Assembly: GCF_003058055.1 (NCBI RefSeq) | Contig: NZ_QBTZ01000001.1 | Span: 374,501 to 438,500 of the forward strand | Direction: 5' to 3' | Source of the DNA: Acidovorax sp. 107 | GTDB taxonomy: Bacteria; Pseudomonadota; Gammaproteobacteria; Burkholderiales; Burkholderiaceae_C | DNA: 64,000 nucleotides | Made by a program: the position numbers and the translations under genes | The notes under the pieces: generated by a model | What the model was told of the DNA's origin: nothing | Databases searched by the model: none | What the model saw: the letters and a program-made list of their open reading frames with translations, nothing else | Shown here: positions 8,181 to 19,004 of the stretch, in pieces | Position numbering within the stretch: the stretch's first letter is position 1 | Layout: every line of letters begins with the position of its first letter

Positions 8181-8969
8181 GTGACCCCCCTTCGCCGTCC
8201 TGTGGGCCTGCGTTTTTGGCTGATTACCCTGGCTGCCGTGGTGGGCATGCTCGTCACCGCCTCGCTGGGGCGTTGGCAGCTGTCGCGCGCCGCACAGAAA
8301 GAGTCGCTGCAGGCGATGCTGGATGCCCGTGGCGCTCTGCCTGCCATCGATGGGCGCACGCTGACGGACCCTGCCAGTACGGCGCCTGAGGCACAACAGG
8401 CCCTGGTTCACCGCGCCGTGGAGCTGCAGGGGCGCTGGTTGCCAGAGCACACGGTATATCTGGATAACCGCCAGATGCAGGGTCGCCCTGGCTTCTTTGT
8501 GCTCACGCCGCTGCAGCTCGCCGGGCCGGGTGCCGGGGTGGTGCTGGTGCAGCGTGGTTGGGTGGCACGCAATTTTCAGGACCGCACGCAGCTGCCACCG
8601 GTCAACACGCCCATGGGTGCAGACGTGCGGGTGCAAGGCCGCGTGGCCGCCGCGCCTTCGCGGCTGTACGAGTTCCAGGGGGGCAATAGCGCGCAGGGGT
8701 CTTCCCGCATCCGGCAAAATCTCGACCTGGCGGCGTACCGGACCGAAACCGGTCTGGCGCTTGCCCCCCTCACGGTGTTGCAGACGGGCCCAGCGGGCGA
8801 AGCGGGCGATGGCCTGCAACGCGACTGGCCCGTGGTCGGCGCAGGCGTCGAAAAGCACTACGGTTACGCATTTCAATGGTTCGGGCTCTGTGGCCTGATA
8901 GCACTCCTTTATGTCTGGTTCCAAATCGTCCGACGGTTCATTCGCCCGCGCAGCCAGCCAGCCGCCTGA
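8181..8969 (+). CDS. SURF1 family cytochrome oxidase biogenesis protein
   Basis: A 262-residue SURF1/Shy1 family protein, implicated in heme a insertion into subunit I. It has an N-terminal helix (about residues 11-30) and a C-terminal helix (about 235-255) flanking a periplasmic domain with YLDNRQMQGRPGFFVLTPL, and ends with the family pattern YGYAFQWFGL. GTG 8181 is the start that puts a short basic N-terminus before the first helix. Its 3' end overlaps the next gene by 59 bp. Confidence 0.93.
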   Translation: MTPLRRPVGLRFWLITLAAVVGMLVTASLGRWQLSRAAQKESLQAMLDARGALPAIDGRTLTDPASTAPEAQQALVHRAVELQGRWLPEHTVYLDNRQMQGRPGFFVLTPLQLAGPGAGVVLVQRGWVARNFQDRTQLPPVNTPMGADVRVQGRVAAAPSRLYEFQGGNSAQGSSRIRQNLDLAAYRTETGLALAPLTVLQTGPAGEAGDGLQRDWPVVGAGVEKHYGYAFQWFGLCGLIALLYVWFQIVRRFIRPRSQPAA

Positions 8970-9666
8970 TTTTCAGCCTGGGGCCCGTGCGGAGCACCCC
9001 CTGGGGCTGACCGTGCACACCCTGCCCGAGGCGGGTGATGCCGTCGCCACCGTGCAACGTGCACGCTACGGGCGCTGGAAGATGCTGGGGGTGTTGCTGA
9101 TCTGCGCAGCGCCGGTGGTTGCGTCGTATTTCACCTACTACGTGATCCGCCCCGAGGGGCGGCGCAACTATGGCGAGCTGATCAACCCCCAGCGCACGGT
9201 GCCGGCGCTCACGGCGGCCACGCTCAGCGGCGAGACCACGCGGCTGGAGTCGCTCAAGGGCCAGTGGCTGCTGGTCAGCGTGGCCGGGGGTGACTGCGAC
9301 GCGGCCTGCCAGAAGCACCTGTACCTGCAGCGCCAGCTGCGCGAAAGCCTGGGCAAGGAAAAAGACCGCGTGGACTGGGTCTGGCTCGTCAGCGACAACG
9401 CCCAGCCGCCGGCGTCATTGGCCACCGCCCTGCAACAGGCGACCGTGTTGCGGGTGGAGCCCGATGCACTCAAGGCCTGGATCGAGCCCGCACCAGGGCA
9501 GCAGCTGGCCGACCATATTTATGTCGTGGACCCCATGGGCAACTGGATGATGCGCTTTCCGGCGGCCATGGACACAGACGGCGCCGCCAAGGCCAAGCGT
9601 GACCTGGAGCGCCTGCTGCGCGCTTCGTCTTCGTGGGACGAGCCGGGGCGGCCAATCAAGCCATGA
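8911..9666 (+). CDS. SCO-like / thioredoxin-fold membrane protein
   Basis: A 251-residue protein with one membrane helix (about residues 59-77) and a C-terminal thioredoxin-like domain. The motif GGDCDAACQ keeps the CxxxC spacing of SCO copper proteins, and LADHIYVVDPMGNW aligns with the SCO histidine region (DHSAGSYVYDP in the SCO at 11749). It may act in CuA delivery or as a thiol reductase of subunit II. It overlaps SURF1 by 59 bp and the heme A synthase gene by four. The first 58 residues are weakly conserved looking, so a shorter start is possible. Confidence 0.75.
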   Translation: MSGSKSSDGSFARAASQPPDFQPGARAEHPLGLTVHTLPEAGDAVATVQRARYGRWKMLGVLLICAAPVVASYFTYYVIRPEGRRNYGELINPQRTVPALTAATLSGETTRLESLKGQWLLVSVAGGDCDAACQKHLYLQRQLRESLGKEKDRVDWVWLVSDNAQPPASLATALQQATVLRVEPDALKAWIEPAPGQQLADHIYVVDPMGNWMMRFPAAMDTDGAAKAKRDLERLLRASSSWDEPGRPIKP

Positions 9667-10844
9667 CCAACGCCCAACCGCTGTACGACCTCGCTCCCGT
9701 GCTCGAGCTGATGCTGCTGGGCCTGGTGATTGCGCTGGGGCCGCTGACCTGGGTGTGGGCGCGCAACCGCCGCAACTCGCCCATGCGGCGCCTGCAGGCA
9801 CTCACGGTGCTGACGTTGTTCCTCACGTTTGATCTGGTGCTGTTCGGCGCCTTCACGCGCCTGACGGATTCGGGCCTCGGTTGTCCCGACTGGCCGGGCT
9901 GCTACGGCAGTTCCAGCCCTGTAGGGGCCCGGGCCGAGATTGCGGCGGCCCAAGAGGCCATGCCCACGGGCCCGGTGACCCATGGCAAGGCCTGGATCGA
10001 GATGATCCACCGCTACCTCGCCACGGGAGTGGGGGTGCTGATCATTGTGCTCACGGTGTCGTCCTGGGTGCAGCAGCGCCGCGCCCGGCGTGATGCCGTG
10101 CCAGCGCCTCCGCTGAGCCCCTGGTGGCCCACGGTGACCTCGTTGTGGGTGTGCCTACAGGGTGCGTTTGGTGCGCTCACCGTGACCATGAAGCTCTTTC
10201 CCGCCATCGTCACCCTGCACCTGATCGGCGGCTTGGTGCTGCTGGCACTGCTGTGTGTACAGGCGGTACGCCATACCCAAAGCGCCCAGGGGCGTGCACC
10301 GGTGACCCTGCCGCCCGCTCTGCGCTGGGCGCTGGTGGTGACCGGTCTGTTGCTGGCGTTCCAGGTGGTGCTGGGAGGCTGGGTCAGTACCAACTACGCG
10401 GTGCTGGCATGCACCACCTTCCCCACCTGCCAGGGCAGCTGGTGGCCCGCGATGGACTTCGCCCAGGGTTTTCAAATCTGGCGCAAGCTGGGCATGCTGC
10501 AAGATGGCAGCCACATCAGTTTTGCCGCGCTCACCGCCATCCACTATGTGCACCGCCTGATGGCCTACGTGGTGCTGCTGGCATTGGGCCTGGTGGCCTG
10601 GCGTTTTCACCGCCGGGGCGTGTTGCCCGCGCAGACACGTTGGCTCGCCGGGCTGGCTTTGCTGCAACTGATGACGGGCTTGTCCAACGTGGTGCTGGAT
10701 TGGCCTCTGGTGGCTGCAGTGCTGCACACCGGAGGTGCTGCAGCCCTGGTGGTGGTGTTGACCTGGGCCCTGGTGTCCAGCCGCGCGGCGACTGCGCCCC
10801 GCGAGTTTTCTGCGCCCACGGGCGCATCGAGAGTATCTGCATGA
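9663..10844 (+). CDS. ctaA: Heme A synthase (COX15/CtaA)
   Basis: A 393-residue, eight-helix integral membrane protein that oxidises the heme O methyl group to give heme A for the aa3 oxidase. Conserved parts are [60 protein letters not shown] and [12 protein letters not shown], with histidines placed as heme ligands and two cysteine pairs. Start ATG 9663 overlaps the previous stop (ATGA); ten upstream codons in frame are not needed. The end overlaps ctaB in the same way. Confidence 0.95.
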   Translation: MTNAQPLYDLAPVLELMLLGLVIALGPLTWVWARNRRNSPMRRLQALTVLTLFLTFDLVLFGAFTRLTDSGLGCPDWPGCYGSSSPVGARAEIAAAQEAMPTGPVTHGKAWIEMIHRYLATGVGVLIIVLTVSSWVQQRRARRDAVPAPPLSPWWPTVTSLWVCLQGAFGALTVTMKLFPAIVTLHLIGGLVLLALLCVQAVRHTQSAQGRAPVTLPPALRWALVVTGLLLAFQVVLGGWVSTNYAVLACTTFPTCQGSWWPAMDFAQGFQIWRKLGMLQDGSHISFAALTAIHYVHRLMAYVVLLALGLVAWRFHRRGVLPAQTRWLAGLALLQLMTGLSNVVLDWPLVAAVLHTGGAAALVVVLTWALVSSRAATAPREFSAPTGASRVSA

Positions 10845-11743
10845 GTGTTGCCCCCCCCGTCGTTGCTGCGCCGCCTTCGCGGTTCCAGCAGTTTTATGCG
10901 CTGACCAAGCCCCGTGTGGTGCAGCTCATCGTTTTTTGTGCACTGATCGGCATGGTGCTGGCCGTGCCCGGCCTGCCCAGCGCTGCGCAACTCGGCCACA
11001 TGGTCCTGGCCAGCGTGGGCGTGTGGCTGGTGGCGGGTGCCGCTGCCGCGTTCAACTGCATCGTCGAGCAAGGCATCGACGCCAAGATGAAGCGCACCGC
11101 CTGGCGCCCCACCGCCAAGGGCGAGCTGTCCAACGCGCAGACTCTGCTCTTTTCGGCCGTGCTGTGTGCCGCAGGCTCCGTGCTGCTGTATGTGTGGATC
11201 AACCCGCTGACCATGTGGCTGACCTTTGCCACCTTTGTGGGTTACGCGGTGGTCTACACCGTGATCCTCAAGCCCCTCACGCCCCAGAACATCGTGATTG
11301 GTGGCGCCTCGGGGGCCATGCCCCCGGTGCTGGGCTGGGCTGCCATGACCAACGACGTGGGGCCTGAGGCACTCATCCTGTTTCTCATCATCTTTTTGTG
11401 GACCCCTCCGCACTTCTGGGCCCTGGCCCTGTACCGGGTGGAGGACTACCGCAAGTCCGGGCTGCCCATGCTGCCCGTCACGCATGGCAACGAGTTCACG
11501 CGCCTGCAGGTGTTCCTGTACACGCTGATCCTGCTGGCCGGGTGCATGATGCCGTTCATCTATGGCATGAGCTCCTGGATCTACCTGGTTGCGGCCGTGC
11601 TGCTGAGCCTGGGCTTTTGCGGCTACGCGTTCGCCTTGTGGCGCAACTATTCGGACGCCCTGGCGCGCAAGACCTTCCGTTTTTCTCTCATCCACCTGAG
11701 CGTGCTGTTTGCGGCGCTGTTGGTGGACCACTATGTGCTGTGA
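10841..11743 (+). CDS. ctaB: Protoheme IX farnesyltransferase (heme O synthase)
   Basis: A 300-residue UbiA-superfamily prenyltransferase that adds farnesyl to heme B to make heme O, the substrate of Cta[16 protein letters not shown] opens the protein; [19 protein letters not shown] holds the first Asp-rich region (N/DxxxD), and [16 protein letters not shown] the second. Nine membrane helices are expected. The ATG at 10841 overlaps the ctaA stop. Together with ctaA it completes heme A synthesis for the oxidase encoded just upstream. Confidence 0.96.
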   Translation: MSVAPPVVAAPPSRFQQFYALTKPRVVQLIVFCALIGMVLAVPGLPSAAQLGHMVLASVGVWLVAGAAAAFNCIVEQGIDAKMKRTAWRPTAKGELSNAQTLLFSAVLCAAGSVLLYVWINPLTMWLTFATFVGYAVVYTVILKPLTPQNIVIGGASGAMPPVLGWAAMTNDVGPEALILFLIIFLWTPPHFWALALYRVEDYRKSGLPMLPVTHGNEFTRLQVFLYTLILLAGCMMPFIYGMSSWIYLVAAVLLSLGFCGYAFALWRNYSDALARKTFRFSLIHLSVLFAALLVDHYVL

Positions 11744-11748
11744 TCTCC

Positions 11749-12360
11749 ATGCAGAAACGTAATGCTCTTCATTTGATAGCTGCTGGCGCACTATCTATCT
11801 GCGCTACAGGCCTCCTGAGCGCATGTTCCGAGAAAAAGCCCGAGTTCCGGGGCGTGGATGTCACCGGCGCCGAGTACGCCCGCGACATTCCCCTGACCGA
11901 CCACAACGGCCAGCCGCGCCACATCAAGGACTTTGCCGGCAAGGTGGTGGTGGTGTTCTTCGGCTACACCCAGTGCCCCGACGTGTGCCCCACGTCGATG
12001 CAGGAGCTGGCCGAGGTCAAGCAGATGCTGGGCAAGGACGGCGACCGGCTGCAGGGCGTTTTTGTGACGGTGGACCCGGAGCGCGATACGCCCGAGGTGC
12101 TCAAGGCCTACATGGCCAACTTTGACCCGAGCTTTCTGGCGCTGTACGGCACGCCCGAACAGCTGGCCGCCGTCGCCAAGGACTTCAAGATCTACTACAA
12201 GAAGGTCGATGGCAAGACGCCCACGAGCTACACCATGGACCATTCGGCCGGCAGCTACGTGTACGACCCTGCGGGTCGCCTGCGGGTGTACAACCGCTAC
12301 GGCAGCGGTGCGCAGGCCCTGGCCGCCGATGTCAAAGCCCTGCTGAGCGAAGCGGGCTGA
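11749..12360 (+). CDS. SCO family copper lipoprotein
   Basis: A 203-residue SCO1/SenC protein that handles copper for the CuA site of subunit II. CPDVC (about residues 76-80) and DHSAG supply the copper ligands. The N-terminus is a lipoprotein signal with lipobox LLSAC, cysteine near residue 25. Codons 9-21 of this signal lie in a copy of the dispersed repeat (11771-11812), read in frame as LIAAGALSICATG. It starts 5 bp after ctaB and ends the oxidase biogenesis group. Confidence 0.93.
   Translation: MQKRNALHLIAAGALSICATGLLSACSEKKPEFRGVDVTGAEYARDIPLTDHNGQPRHIKDFAGKVVVVFFGYTQCPDVCPTSMQELAEVKQMLGKDGDRLQGVFVTVDPERDTPEVLKAYMANFDPSFLALYGTPEQLAAVAKDFKIYYKKVDGKTPTSYTMDHSAGSYVYDPAGRLRVYNRYGSGAQALAADVKALLSEAG
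11771..11812 (+). repeat. Dispersed palindromic repeat, copy 1 (in SCO signal peptide)
   Basis: Core starts ATAGCTGCTGGCGC at 11776 and ends GCGCTACAGGCC. It matches the other seven copies in this window at the two ends and in the GCGCTA block. It is wholly inside coding sequence. Confidence 0.75.
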
Positions 12361-12611
12361 GCCTTTTACAGACCCTTGGGCTGTCGCAGATTTGCCTCAC
12401 TGGGGTAGGCAAGAATGCGCGGTGCATCACATTGGCACCAAGTTGCCAGCACATGCCGGGGCGTCCTTGATGCCTATCCTGGTCTGATTCCCTAGAGTGG
12501 TTACAGCCATCTGCTGCGGTGCGCCGGGCGGTGGCGTTTTCTTTGCGCTGATGCGGCCGCAAGCTGCATCTGCGCCTCGATCACACCACTCTGTGAAGGA
12601 ACCAGGCCTCC

Positions 12612-14216
12612 ATGCGCTCGAAAGTGTACGTAACCCAGCGCGACTACCCGCTGTCCGAGGGTGACACCCTGCTCTCCACCACCGATCTCAAGGGGCGCAT
12701 CGTCTATGCCAACGATGCCTTCATCAAGGTCAGCGGCTTTGGGCGCGAGGAGCTGTATGGCAAGGCCCACAACGTGGTGCGCCACCCCGACATGCCTGCC
12801 GCTGCATTCGAGGACATGTGGGCCACGATACGCGGAGGGTTGCCGTGGTCATCGCTGGTCAAGAACCGGCGCAAGGACGGCGACCATTACTGGGTGCGTG
12901 CCAATGCCAGCCCCATCCGGCAGGACGGCACCGTGGTGGGCTTTCTGTCGGTGCGCACCAAGGCATCGGACGACGAGATTCGCACGCACGAAACGCTGTA
13001 CCAGCGCATCAATGCAGGGGCCCGACATCTGCGGGTGTACCGCGGCTTTGTGGTGGGCGTGCAGGGGTTGGCTGCCGCGTGGGCGCGCCTGCGGTTTCTG
13101 TCGTTGGGGGTGCGATTGCACGGCGCCCTGGGCGCGTTGCTGCTGGGAGGCGCACTGGCTTTGGTGGCTGGTGGCAGCGCAAGCGTGGGTGCCAATGCCA
13201 GTGCGGGCGGCCAGGCCGCCGGGGCAGGCTGGTGGCTGGCGGGTTTAGTGGCCTGGTGTGCGGCCGGTGCTGCGGCAGCCTGGTGGCTGCAGGCCGGGGT
13301 GGTGACGCCGCTGCGCGAGGTGCTGGCGCAGGCGCGAGCCGTTGCGAGCGGCCAGAAGGCCGAACCCCTGATGCTGCAGCGCGTGGATGAGATTGGTGGG
13401 CTCATGCGCAGCGTGCAGCAGGCCGGGCTCAACATGATGTCCCTGGTGAGCGATATCCAGGGCAAAGCCCTGCAGGTGCGCGAGTGCGCCACGGAGCTGC
13501 AGGACGGCAACACGCATTTGTCAGAGCGCACCGAAGAAGCAGCCAGCAGCCTGGAAGAGGCGGCCACCGCGCTGGACGAGCTGACAGCCGCCATCCGTGC
13601 CAACAGCGACAAGGCCGCACTGGCCGCGCAGCGCGCCGGCCTGGGGGCGCAGGCCGCCGCGCTGGGCGCTGACACCGTGCAGCGTGTGCAGCACACCATG
13701 CAAGGCATTGCCAGCGCCAGCCAGCGCGTGGCAGAGATCAGCACGCTGATCGACGGTATTGCGTTCCAGACCAATCTGCTGGCGCTCAACGCAGCCGTAG
13801 AGGCTGCGCGCGCCGGTGAGCATGGCAAGGGCTTTGCCGTGGTGGCGACCGAGGTGCGGGCGCTGTCGCAAAAAAGCGCCCGTGCTGCGCGCGACATCAA
13901 GGCGTTGATCGATGCCTCACTGGCCGAAGTGCGCAGTGGCACCGACGCTGCGGTGGCTGCAGCGCAGACCATGGACAGCGCGGTGCGGTCCGTGCACGGG
14001 CTCAGCGAGCTGGTGCAGGACATCCAGCAGGCGAGCCACGAGCAGGCACTGGGCGTGGGGCAGATCAACAGCGCGGTGGCCCAGTTGGAGCAGATGACGC
14101 AACAAAACGCGACGCTGGTGCGCCGCAGCGCTGAACTCAGTGGTTCGCTGGCGCAGCAGGCGCGGCATCTGGACGAAGCCGCCTCTGTGTTCCAGCCACG
14201 GGGCACTGTGCGATGA
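12612..14216 (+). CDS. Aer-like methyl-accepting chemotaxis protein with PAS domain
   Basis: A 534-residue chemoreceptor. The N-terminal PAS domain (about 20-125; [42 protein letters not shown]) resembles the FAD-binding PAS of the E. coli redox receptor Aer. Two membrane helices follow (about 170-192 and 212-236), a HAMP-like linker, then the coiled signalling domain with the tip [24 protein letters not shown]. Likely senses redox or energy state and signals through CheW/CheA. It has its own leader of about 250 bp, and its stop overlaps the start of the c-di-GMP gene that follows. Confidence 0.93.
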   Translation: MRSKVYVTQRDYPLSEGDTLLSTTDLKGRIVYANDAFIKVSGFGREELYGKAHNVVRHPDMPAAAFEDMWATIRGGLPWSSLVKNRRKDGDHYWVRANASPIRQDGTVVGFLSVRTKASDDEIRTHETLYQRINAGARHLRVYRGFVVGVQGLAAAWARLRFLSLGVRLHGALGALLLGGALALVAGGSASVGANASAGGQAAGAGWWLAGLVAWCAAGAAAAWWLQAGVVTPLREVLAQARAVASGQKAEPLMLQRVDEIGGLMRSVQQAGLNMMSLVSDIQGKALQVRECATELQDGNTHLSERTEEAASSLEEAATALDELTAAIRANSDKAALAAQRAGLGAQAAALGADTVQRVQHTMQGIASASQRVAEISTLIDGIAFQTNLLALNAAVEAARAGEHGKGFAVVATEVRALSQKSARAARDIKALIDASLAEVRSGTDAAVAAAQTMDSAVRSVHGLSELVQDIQQASHEQALGVGQINSAVAQLEQMTQQNATLVRRSAELSGSLAQQARHLDEAASVFQPRGTVR

Positions 14217-16012
14217 GGTCCGCTGGCCTTGGGCCCGACCTGCCTGCCGCATCGTCTTCGTCGGAGCAGGCGCCGCGCAGCGGGGGCGATGGCTCCCTGA
14301 TCCTGGCGGCCATGAATGCGGCACCGGACGGTATCTTGCTCGTGGACCGCGCCGGCTGCATCGTGATGGTCAACGCCGCGATGGAGAGCCTGTCCGGCTA
14401 TTCGGCCGACGAGTTGTGCGGCCGCTCGGTCGGCATCTTCCTGCCCCCCGCCCTGCGCGATGCGCATGCCCAGCACCTGGAGGGCTATTTCCGAGCCCCA
14501 TCGCGCCGACCCATGGGCATGGGACGGGACCTCTGGATCATGCGCAAGGACGGCAGCTCCGTGCCGGTGGACATTGCGTTGGGGCACACGGACGCACAGG
14601 GCGGCACGGCGGTGGCCTTTGTGCGCGACATCTCGGAGGTGCGGCGGCTGGAGGCTCGGATGCATTTCCAGGCCACCCACGACACGTTGACCGGTCTGAT
14701 CAACCGCTGGCAGTTCGGCCAGCGGCTCGAACAGGCGATTGCCGAGTCGGCGCGCTCCGGCCAGTCTTTTGCATTGCTGCTGCTGGATCTGGATGACTTC
14801 AAGGCGGTGAACGACGGCTATGGCCATGCCTCTGGCGACCAGGTACTGCTGGAAGTGGCGCGCAGACTCAAGAGCGCGCTGCGCGCAGGTGACGCGCTGG
14901 CCCGGCTGGGCGGTGATGAGTTCACCGTGCTGCTGCCGCACATTGCGCAAGCGCAGGATGCCGAGCAGACCGCTGCCAAGCTGCTGGATGTGCTGTGCCG
15001 CCCCTACCAGATGCATGGCTTCGAGCTGGACTTCGGTGCGAGCCTGGGGATCGCCCTGTACCCCAACGACGCGCAGGACGCGGCCACGCTGATGCGCTAC
15101 GCCGACATGGCCATGTACCACGCCAAGGAATCGGGGCGCGCGCATTACGCCTTTTATGCCCCCCCGCTGGGCATTCGCATGGCGGAGAAGCTGCAGTTGC
15201 ATGAACGCCTGAAGATGGCACTGGCCTACGGGGGGCTGGCCCTGCATTACCAGCCCCAGGTGGATGTGAGATCCGGCTGCGTGCACGGGGTCGAGGCCCT
15301 GCTGCGCTGGACCGACCCGCAGCTCGGTGAGATACCCCCTGACCGCTTTGTGCCCGTGGCCGAGGCCACCGGCCTGATCCTTGCGCTGGGCGCCTGGGTG
15401 TTGGACACCGCCTGCCGGCAGATCGCAGCCTGGGCGGGGGCGGGCATGCCGCTGCGGGTGGCAGTGAACCTGTCTGCGCAGCAATTGCGGCAGACGGACC
15501 TGGTCGAGCAGATCGAGCGCAGCCTGTCGCTGCACGGAGCACCGGCTGACCTGCTGGAGATCGAGGTGACCGAATCCGAGGCCATGGCAGACCCTGAGCA
15601 GGCCCGGCGTGTGTTGTGCGGTCTGCAGGCGCTGGGCGTCTGCATTGCGCTCGATGACTTCGGCACCGGCCATTCTTCGCTCGCCTATCTCAAGCAGTTG
15701 CCGGTCTCCCGCATCAAGATCGACCGCGAGTTTGTGCGCCCGCTACTGCTCACCAGCGCCGATGCCACGCTGGTGCAGGCCATCGTCGTGCTGGCGCAAA
15801 CCCTGGGCCTTCATGTGGTGGCGGAAGGGGTGGAGTCTGCCGAACAACTGCACCTGCTGACTGACTTCGGGTGTGATGCCTACCAGGGCTGGCTATTTTC
15901 CAGGGCGGTGCCCCCTGGCCATGTGGCGGCGCTGCTGCAGGCAGCGCAGGCGACGGCCATGCCGGCGGGGGAGGGGGCTTTGCGCGGGCCGGCCACCGTT
16001 GTATCCGCCTGA
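14213..16012 (+). CDS. PAS-GGDEF-EAL c-di-GMP turnover protein
   Basis: A 599-residue soluble protein: PAS (about 25-145), GGDEF (about 150-310) and EAL (about 325-575). The cyclase motif GGDEF is intact, with a product-inhibition site RAGD five residues before it. The phosphodiesterase residues are also present: [28 protein letters not shown] and VAEGVE. Both synthesis and hydrolysis of c-di-GMP are thus possible; the balance cannot be read from sequence. The ATGA overlap with the Aer-like receptor suggests aerotaxis and c-di-GMP output are expressed together. Confidence 0.93.
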   Translation: MRSAGLGPDLPAASSSSEQAPRSGGDGSLILAAMNAAPDGILLVDRAGCIVMVNAAMESLSGYSADELCGRSVGIFLPPALRDAHAQHLEGYFRAPSRRPMGMGRDLWIMRKDGSSVPVDIALGHTDAQGGTAVAFVRDISEVRRLEARMHFQATHDTLTGLINRWQFGQRLEQAIAESARSGQSFALLLLDLDDFKAVNDGYGHASGDQVLLEVARRLKSALRAGDALARLGGDEFTVLLPHIAQAQDAEQTAAKLLDVLCRPYQMHGFELDFGASLGIALYPNDAQDAATLMRYADMAMYHAKESGRAHYAFYAPPLGIRMAEKLQLHERLKMALAYGGLALHYQPQVDVRSGCVHGVEALLRWTDPQLGEIPPDRFVPVAEATGLILALGAWVLDTACRQIAAWAGAGMPLRVAVNLSAQQLRQTDLVEQIERSLSLHGAPADLLEIEVTESEAMADPEQARRVLCGLQALGVCIALDDFGTGHSSLAYLKQLPVSRIKIDREFVRPLLLTSADATLVQAIVVLAQTLGLHVVAEGVESAEQLHLLTDFGCDAYQGWLFSRAVPPGHVAALLQAAQATAMPAGEGALRGPATVVSA

Positions 16013-16034
16013 TGGGCGGGACGGCGGTCCTGTC

Positions 16035-16742
16035 CTACGACGACGGCCGGTGTCCCCCGGCCAAGCCGAGCAAGACCTCGCGCTGGATCTCGCAATGCCA
16101 GCGGTCATGCCGCACCAGCCCCTGGTGTTGCGCCAACTGGCGCAGGGCACGGGCAATGGTTTCGCGCGTGGTCGATAGCAGGTCCGCCAGAACCACGTGG
16201 CTGGGCAGGCGCACCAGGGTGCTGCGCTGTATGCGAGCCAGCTGCAGCAAGGTGGCGGCCAACTGGCCCGCCACGCCCCGGATACGCACGATGCGGGCCC
16301 ACTCGGCCAGCCAGGCATTGGTTTGTGCGTAGCTTTGCGCGAGCCCCCGCAGAAATGCCTCGTTAAGCAGGCCGCGCTGACTGGCGGCCGCGATCTGTAC
16401 TTCGCACAGCCGCCCCGCCGTCAGCGCGCGGCAGGATACGGCTGCCGTTTGCTGCACCAGCCCGGTGGTGCCCACGGGCTGTCCGGGGCCAAACAGCCCG
16501 ACAGGCCGCTCCACACGGTCTTCGCCGCTGCACAACAGCATGACGGCACCTGTTTTGACTATCCTGAAGGTATGGGGCAGTTCACCTTGCCGCAAAAGCA
16601 GCTCCCCTTTGCACATGGGTCGCTCCACCACCAAAGGCATCCATTGGCTGCGGCACTCTTCGTTTTGTCGTCCCAGCAGGCATTGCTGTTGCCCTGCGCA
16701 CAGCGCGCACCCGCCGCTGCGGGCGAGAGGTTCAGATTTCAT
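16035..16742 (-). CDS. FNR-type Crp/Fnr regulator with iron-sulfur cysteines
   Basis: A 235-residue Crp/Fnr family protein: cyclic-nucleotide-like fold (about 35-150), dimer helix, and a winged helix at about 180-225. Cysteines C12, C15 and C21 form CxxC-x5-C, the same spacing as C20/C23/C29 of E. coli FNR, and C113 in RLCEV aligns with FNR C122 in MVCEI. An oxygen-labile [4Fe-4S] cluster is therefore likely. The recognition helix reads TRETIARAL where FNR has TVETISRLL, so Ser212 is Ala and the DNA site may differ. It is separated from the upstream Bug gene by a terminator. Confidence 0.88.
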   Translation of the reverse strand: MKSEPLARSGGCALCAGQQQCLLGRQNEECRSQWMPLVVERPMCKGELLLRQGELPHTFRIVKTGAVMLLCSGEDRVERPVGLFGPGQPVGTTGLVQQTAAVSCRALTAGRLCEVQIAAASQRGLLNEAFLRGLAQSYAQTNAWLAEWARIVRIRGVAGQLAATLLQLARIQRSTLVRLPSHVVLADLLSTTRETIARALRQLAQHQGLVRHDRWHCEIQREVLLGLAGGHRPSS

Positions 16743-16796
16743 GGAGCAGTGGCAAGGGGCATTGACCGGGTAAAGGGCATTCAGGGCACCCGGAAT

Positions 16797-16838
16797 GAAA
16801 AAACCCGGGAAGGTGTTTGGACCTTACCCGGGTTTTTG
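16797..16838 (-). terminator. Intrinsic terminator after the Bug receptor gene
   Basis: Long stem AAAACCCGGG-AAGGT / ACCTT-(A)-CCCGGGTTTT with a short loop. On the minus strand it ends in a T run (ggttttttcatt). It isolates the solute-binding protein gene from the FNR-type gene. Confidence 0.88.
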
Positions 16839-16880
16839 GCGCACTGCAACAAAATGTATGTCGCAGACCCCAGCGGTGGC

Positions 16881-17918
16881 TTACTCCACCTTGATGCCGC
16901 GCATCGCAATCACCCCGCCCAGCAGGTTGGTGTCGGCCTTGATGCGGTTGGCCAGGCCCTCGGGTGACGACCCCACCGTTTGCCAGCCTTGCTGGAACAG
17001 CTTGCTGCGCACGTCCTCGCTGCGTGCGATCTCGCTGATCAGCGCAGCCAGCTTGGCCTGGATGGGCTTGGGCATGGTGGCGGGTGCTGCAAAGGCGTTC
17101 CAGATCTCCAGGTTGAAGTTGGTGATGCCTGCCTCAGCCAGGCTGGGGACCTCGGGCGCCAGGGGGCTGCGCCCCGAGGACGTCACGCCAATCGCGCGCA
17201 GCTTGCCCGCACGCATTTGGGCTTGGGCCAGTGCCGGGGGCATCAGCGCCATCTGCAGCTGGCCACCCAGCATGGCATTGGCCACCTGCGGATAACCGGG
17301 GTAGGGCACATGCACGGGGTTGATGTTGCTGCGCGCCTTGAGCAGTTCGGTGCCGATATGGCCCACCGTGCCCACGCCGGGCGTGCCGTAGCTCCATTTG
17401 TCGCCGCCATTGCGCGCGGCCACGAAGAAGTCGCGGGCGCTGCTGTTGGCGGGCACGCCAGGCTGGCTGATGGGGGCGGTCAGGATCAGCGGCGAGGTGC
17501 CAATGAGGCTGAGAGGGGCCAAGTCCTTGATCGGGTCGTACGGCACGGCCGGGTTCAACAGCCTGGCAATCGTCATGTTGCCGTTGATCATCAGCCCGAT
17601 GGTGTGGTCGTCACGGGCCTTGGCCACCGCATCGGCGCCAATGTTGCCGCCCGCGCCCACCTTGTTCTCCACGATGACGGGCTGGCCCAAAGCCTTGGAC
17701 AGGGGCTCAGAGAACGTGCGCGCCGTCAGGTCGGGCGACGAGCCTGCCGGAAAGCCCACGATGATCTTCAGGGGCTTGGTCGGCCACGCCAGCGGGGCGG
17801 GCGCTGCGGCGGTCTTGCCGGTGTTCTGCGCAAGAGCCCACGGGGATGCGGCAGCCAGCGCAATCAGCAGCGAAGCGCGGCGGGACACACGGCCAGAAAG
17901 GGCGGAACGTGACGGCAT
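16881..17918 (-). CDS. Bug-family tripartite tricarboxylate transporter substrate-binding protein
   Basis: A 345-residue periplasmic binding protein of the Bug (TctC) family, which is greatly expanded in Comamonadaceae and Bordetella. A Sec signal peptide (RRASLLIALAAASPWALAQ) is followed by the typical opening WPTKPLKIIVGFPAGSSPDLTAR, then VIVENKVGAGGNIGADAVAKA and YGTPGVGTVGHIGTELLK. The ATG at 17918 has a good ribosome site (aaggaga, about 9 bp upstream). No membrane components are nearby, which is common for orphan Bug genes. The ligand cannot be predicted; typical ones are dicarboxylates or amides. Confidence 0.92.
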   Translation of the reverse strand: MPSRSALSGRVSRRASLLIALAAASPWALAQNTGKTAAAPAPLAWPTKPLKIIVGFPAGSSPDLTARTFSEPLSKALGQPVIVENKVGAGGNIGADAVAKARDDHTIGLMINGNMTIARLLNPAVPYDPIKDLAPLSLIGTSPLILTAPISQPGVPANSSARDFFVAARNGGDKWSYGTPGVGTVGHIGTELLKARSNINPVHVPYPGYPQVANAMLGGQLQMALMPPALAQAQMRAGKLRAIGVTSSGRSPLAPEVPSLAEAGITNFNLEIWNAFAAPATMPKPIQAKLAALISEIARSEDVRSKLFQQGWQTVGSSPEGLANRIKADTNLLGGVIAMRGIKVE

Positions 17919-17960
17919 AGGGTGCAATCTCCTTGAGAATATTCGGGGGGCCAAACGACG

Positions 17961-17984
17961 CGGGGCCCCAGAACTGGGGCCCCG
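17961..17984 (-). terminator. GC-rich hairpin downstream of rpoH
   Basis: Perfect 10-bp stem CGGGGCCCCA / TGGGGCCCCG with a GAAC loop, 48 bp past the rpoH stop. There is no T run on either side, so it may need Rho or act as an RNA-stability element rather than a classical terminator. Confidence 0.55.
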
Positions 17985-18032
17985 CGAGGCAACTTCTGCA
18001 GCCGGGGATGTTAACCCCGCTGCCTGTCCGAC

Positions 18033-18974
<942 letters not shown>

Positions 18975-19004
18975 TCCGGGAATCCTTTCCTCTAAGCCAT
19001 GATG

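Noticed and set aside
12433..12448. Sigma-54-like promoter TGGCACCAAGTTGCC upstream of the Aer-like receptor
   Set aside because: The GG and GC elements are one base too close (9 instead of 10 between them), and sigma-54 tolerates this poorly. It also reads as a simple dyad.
12887..15673. Very long minus-strand open frame opposite the Aer-like and GGDEF/EAL genes
   Set aside because: Long antisense frames are common in high-GC genes; the plus-strand proteins carry clear catalytic motifs.
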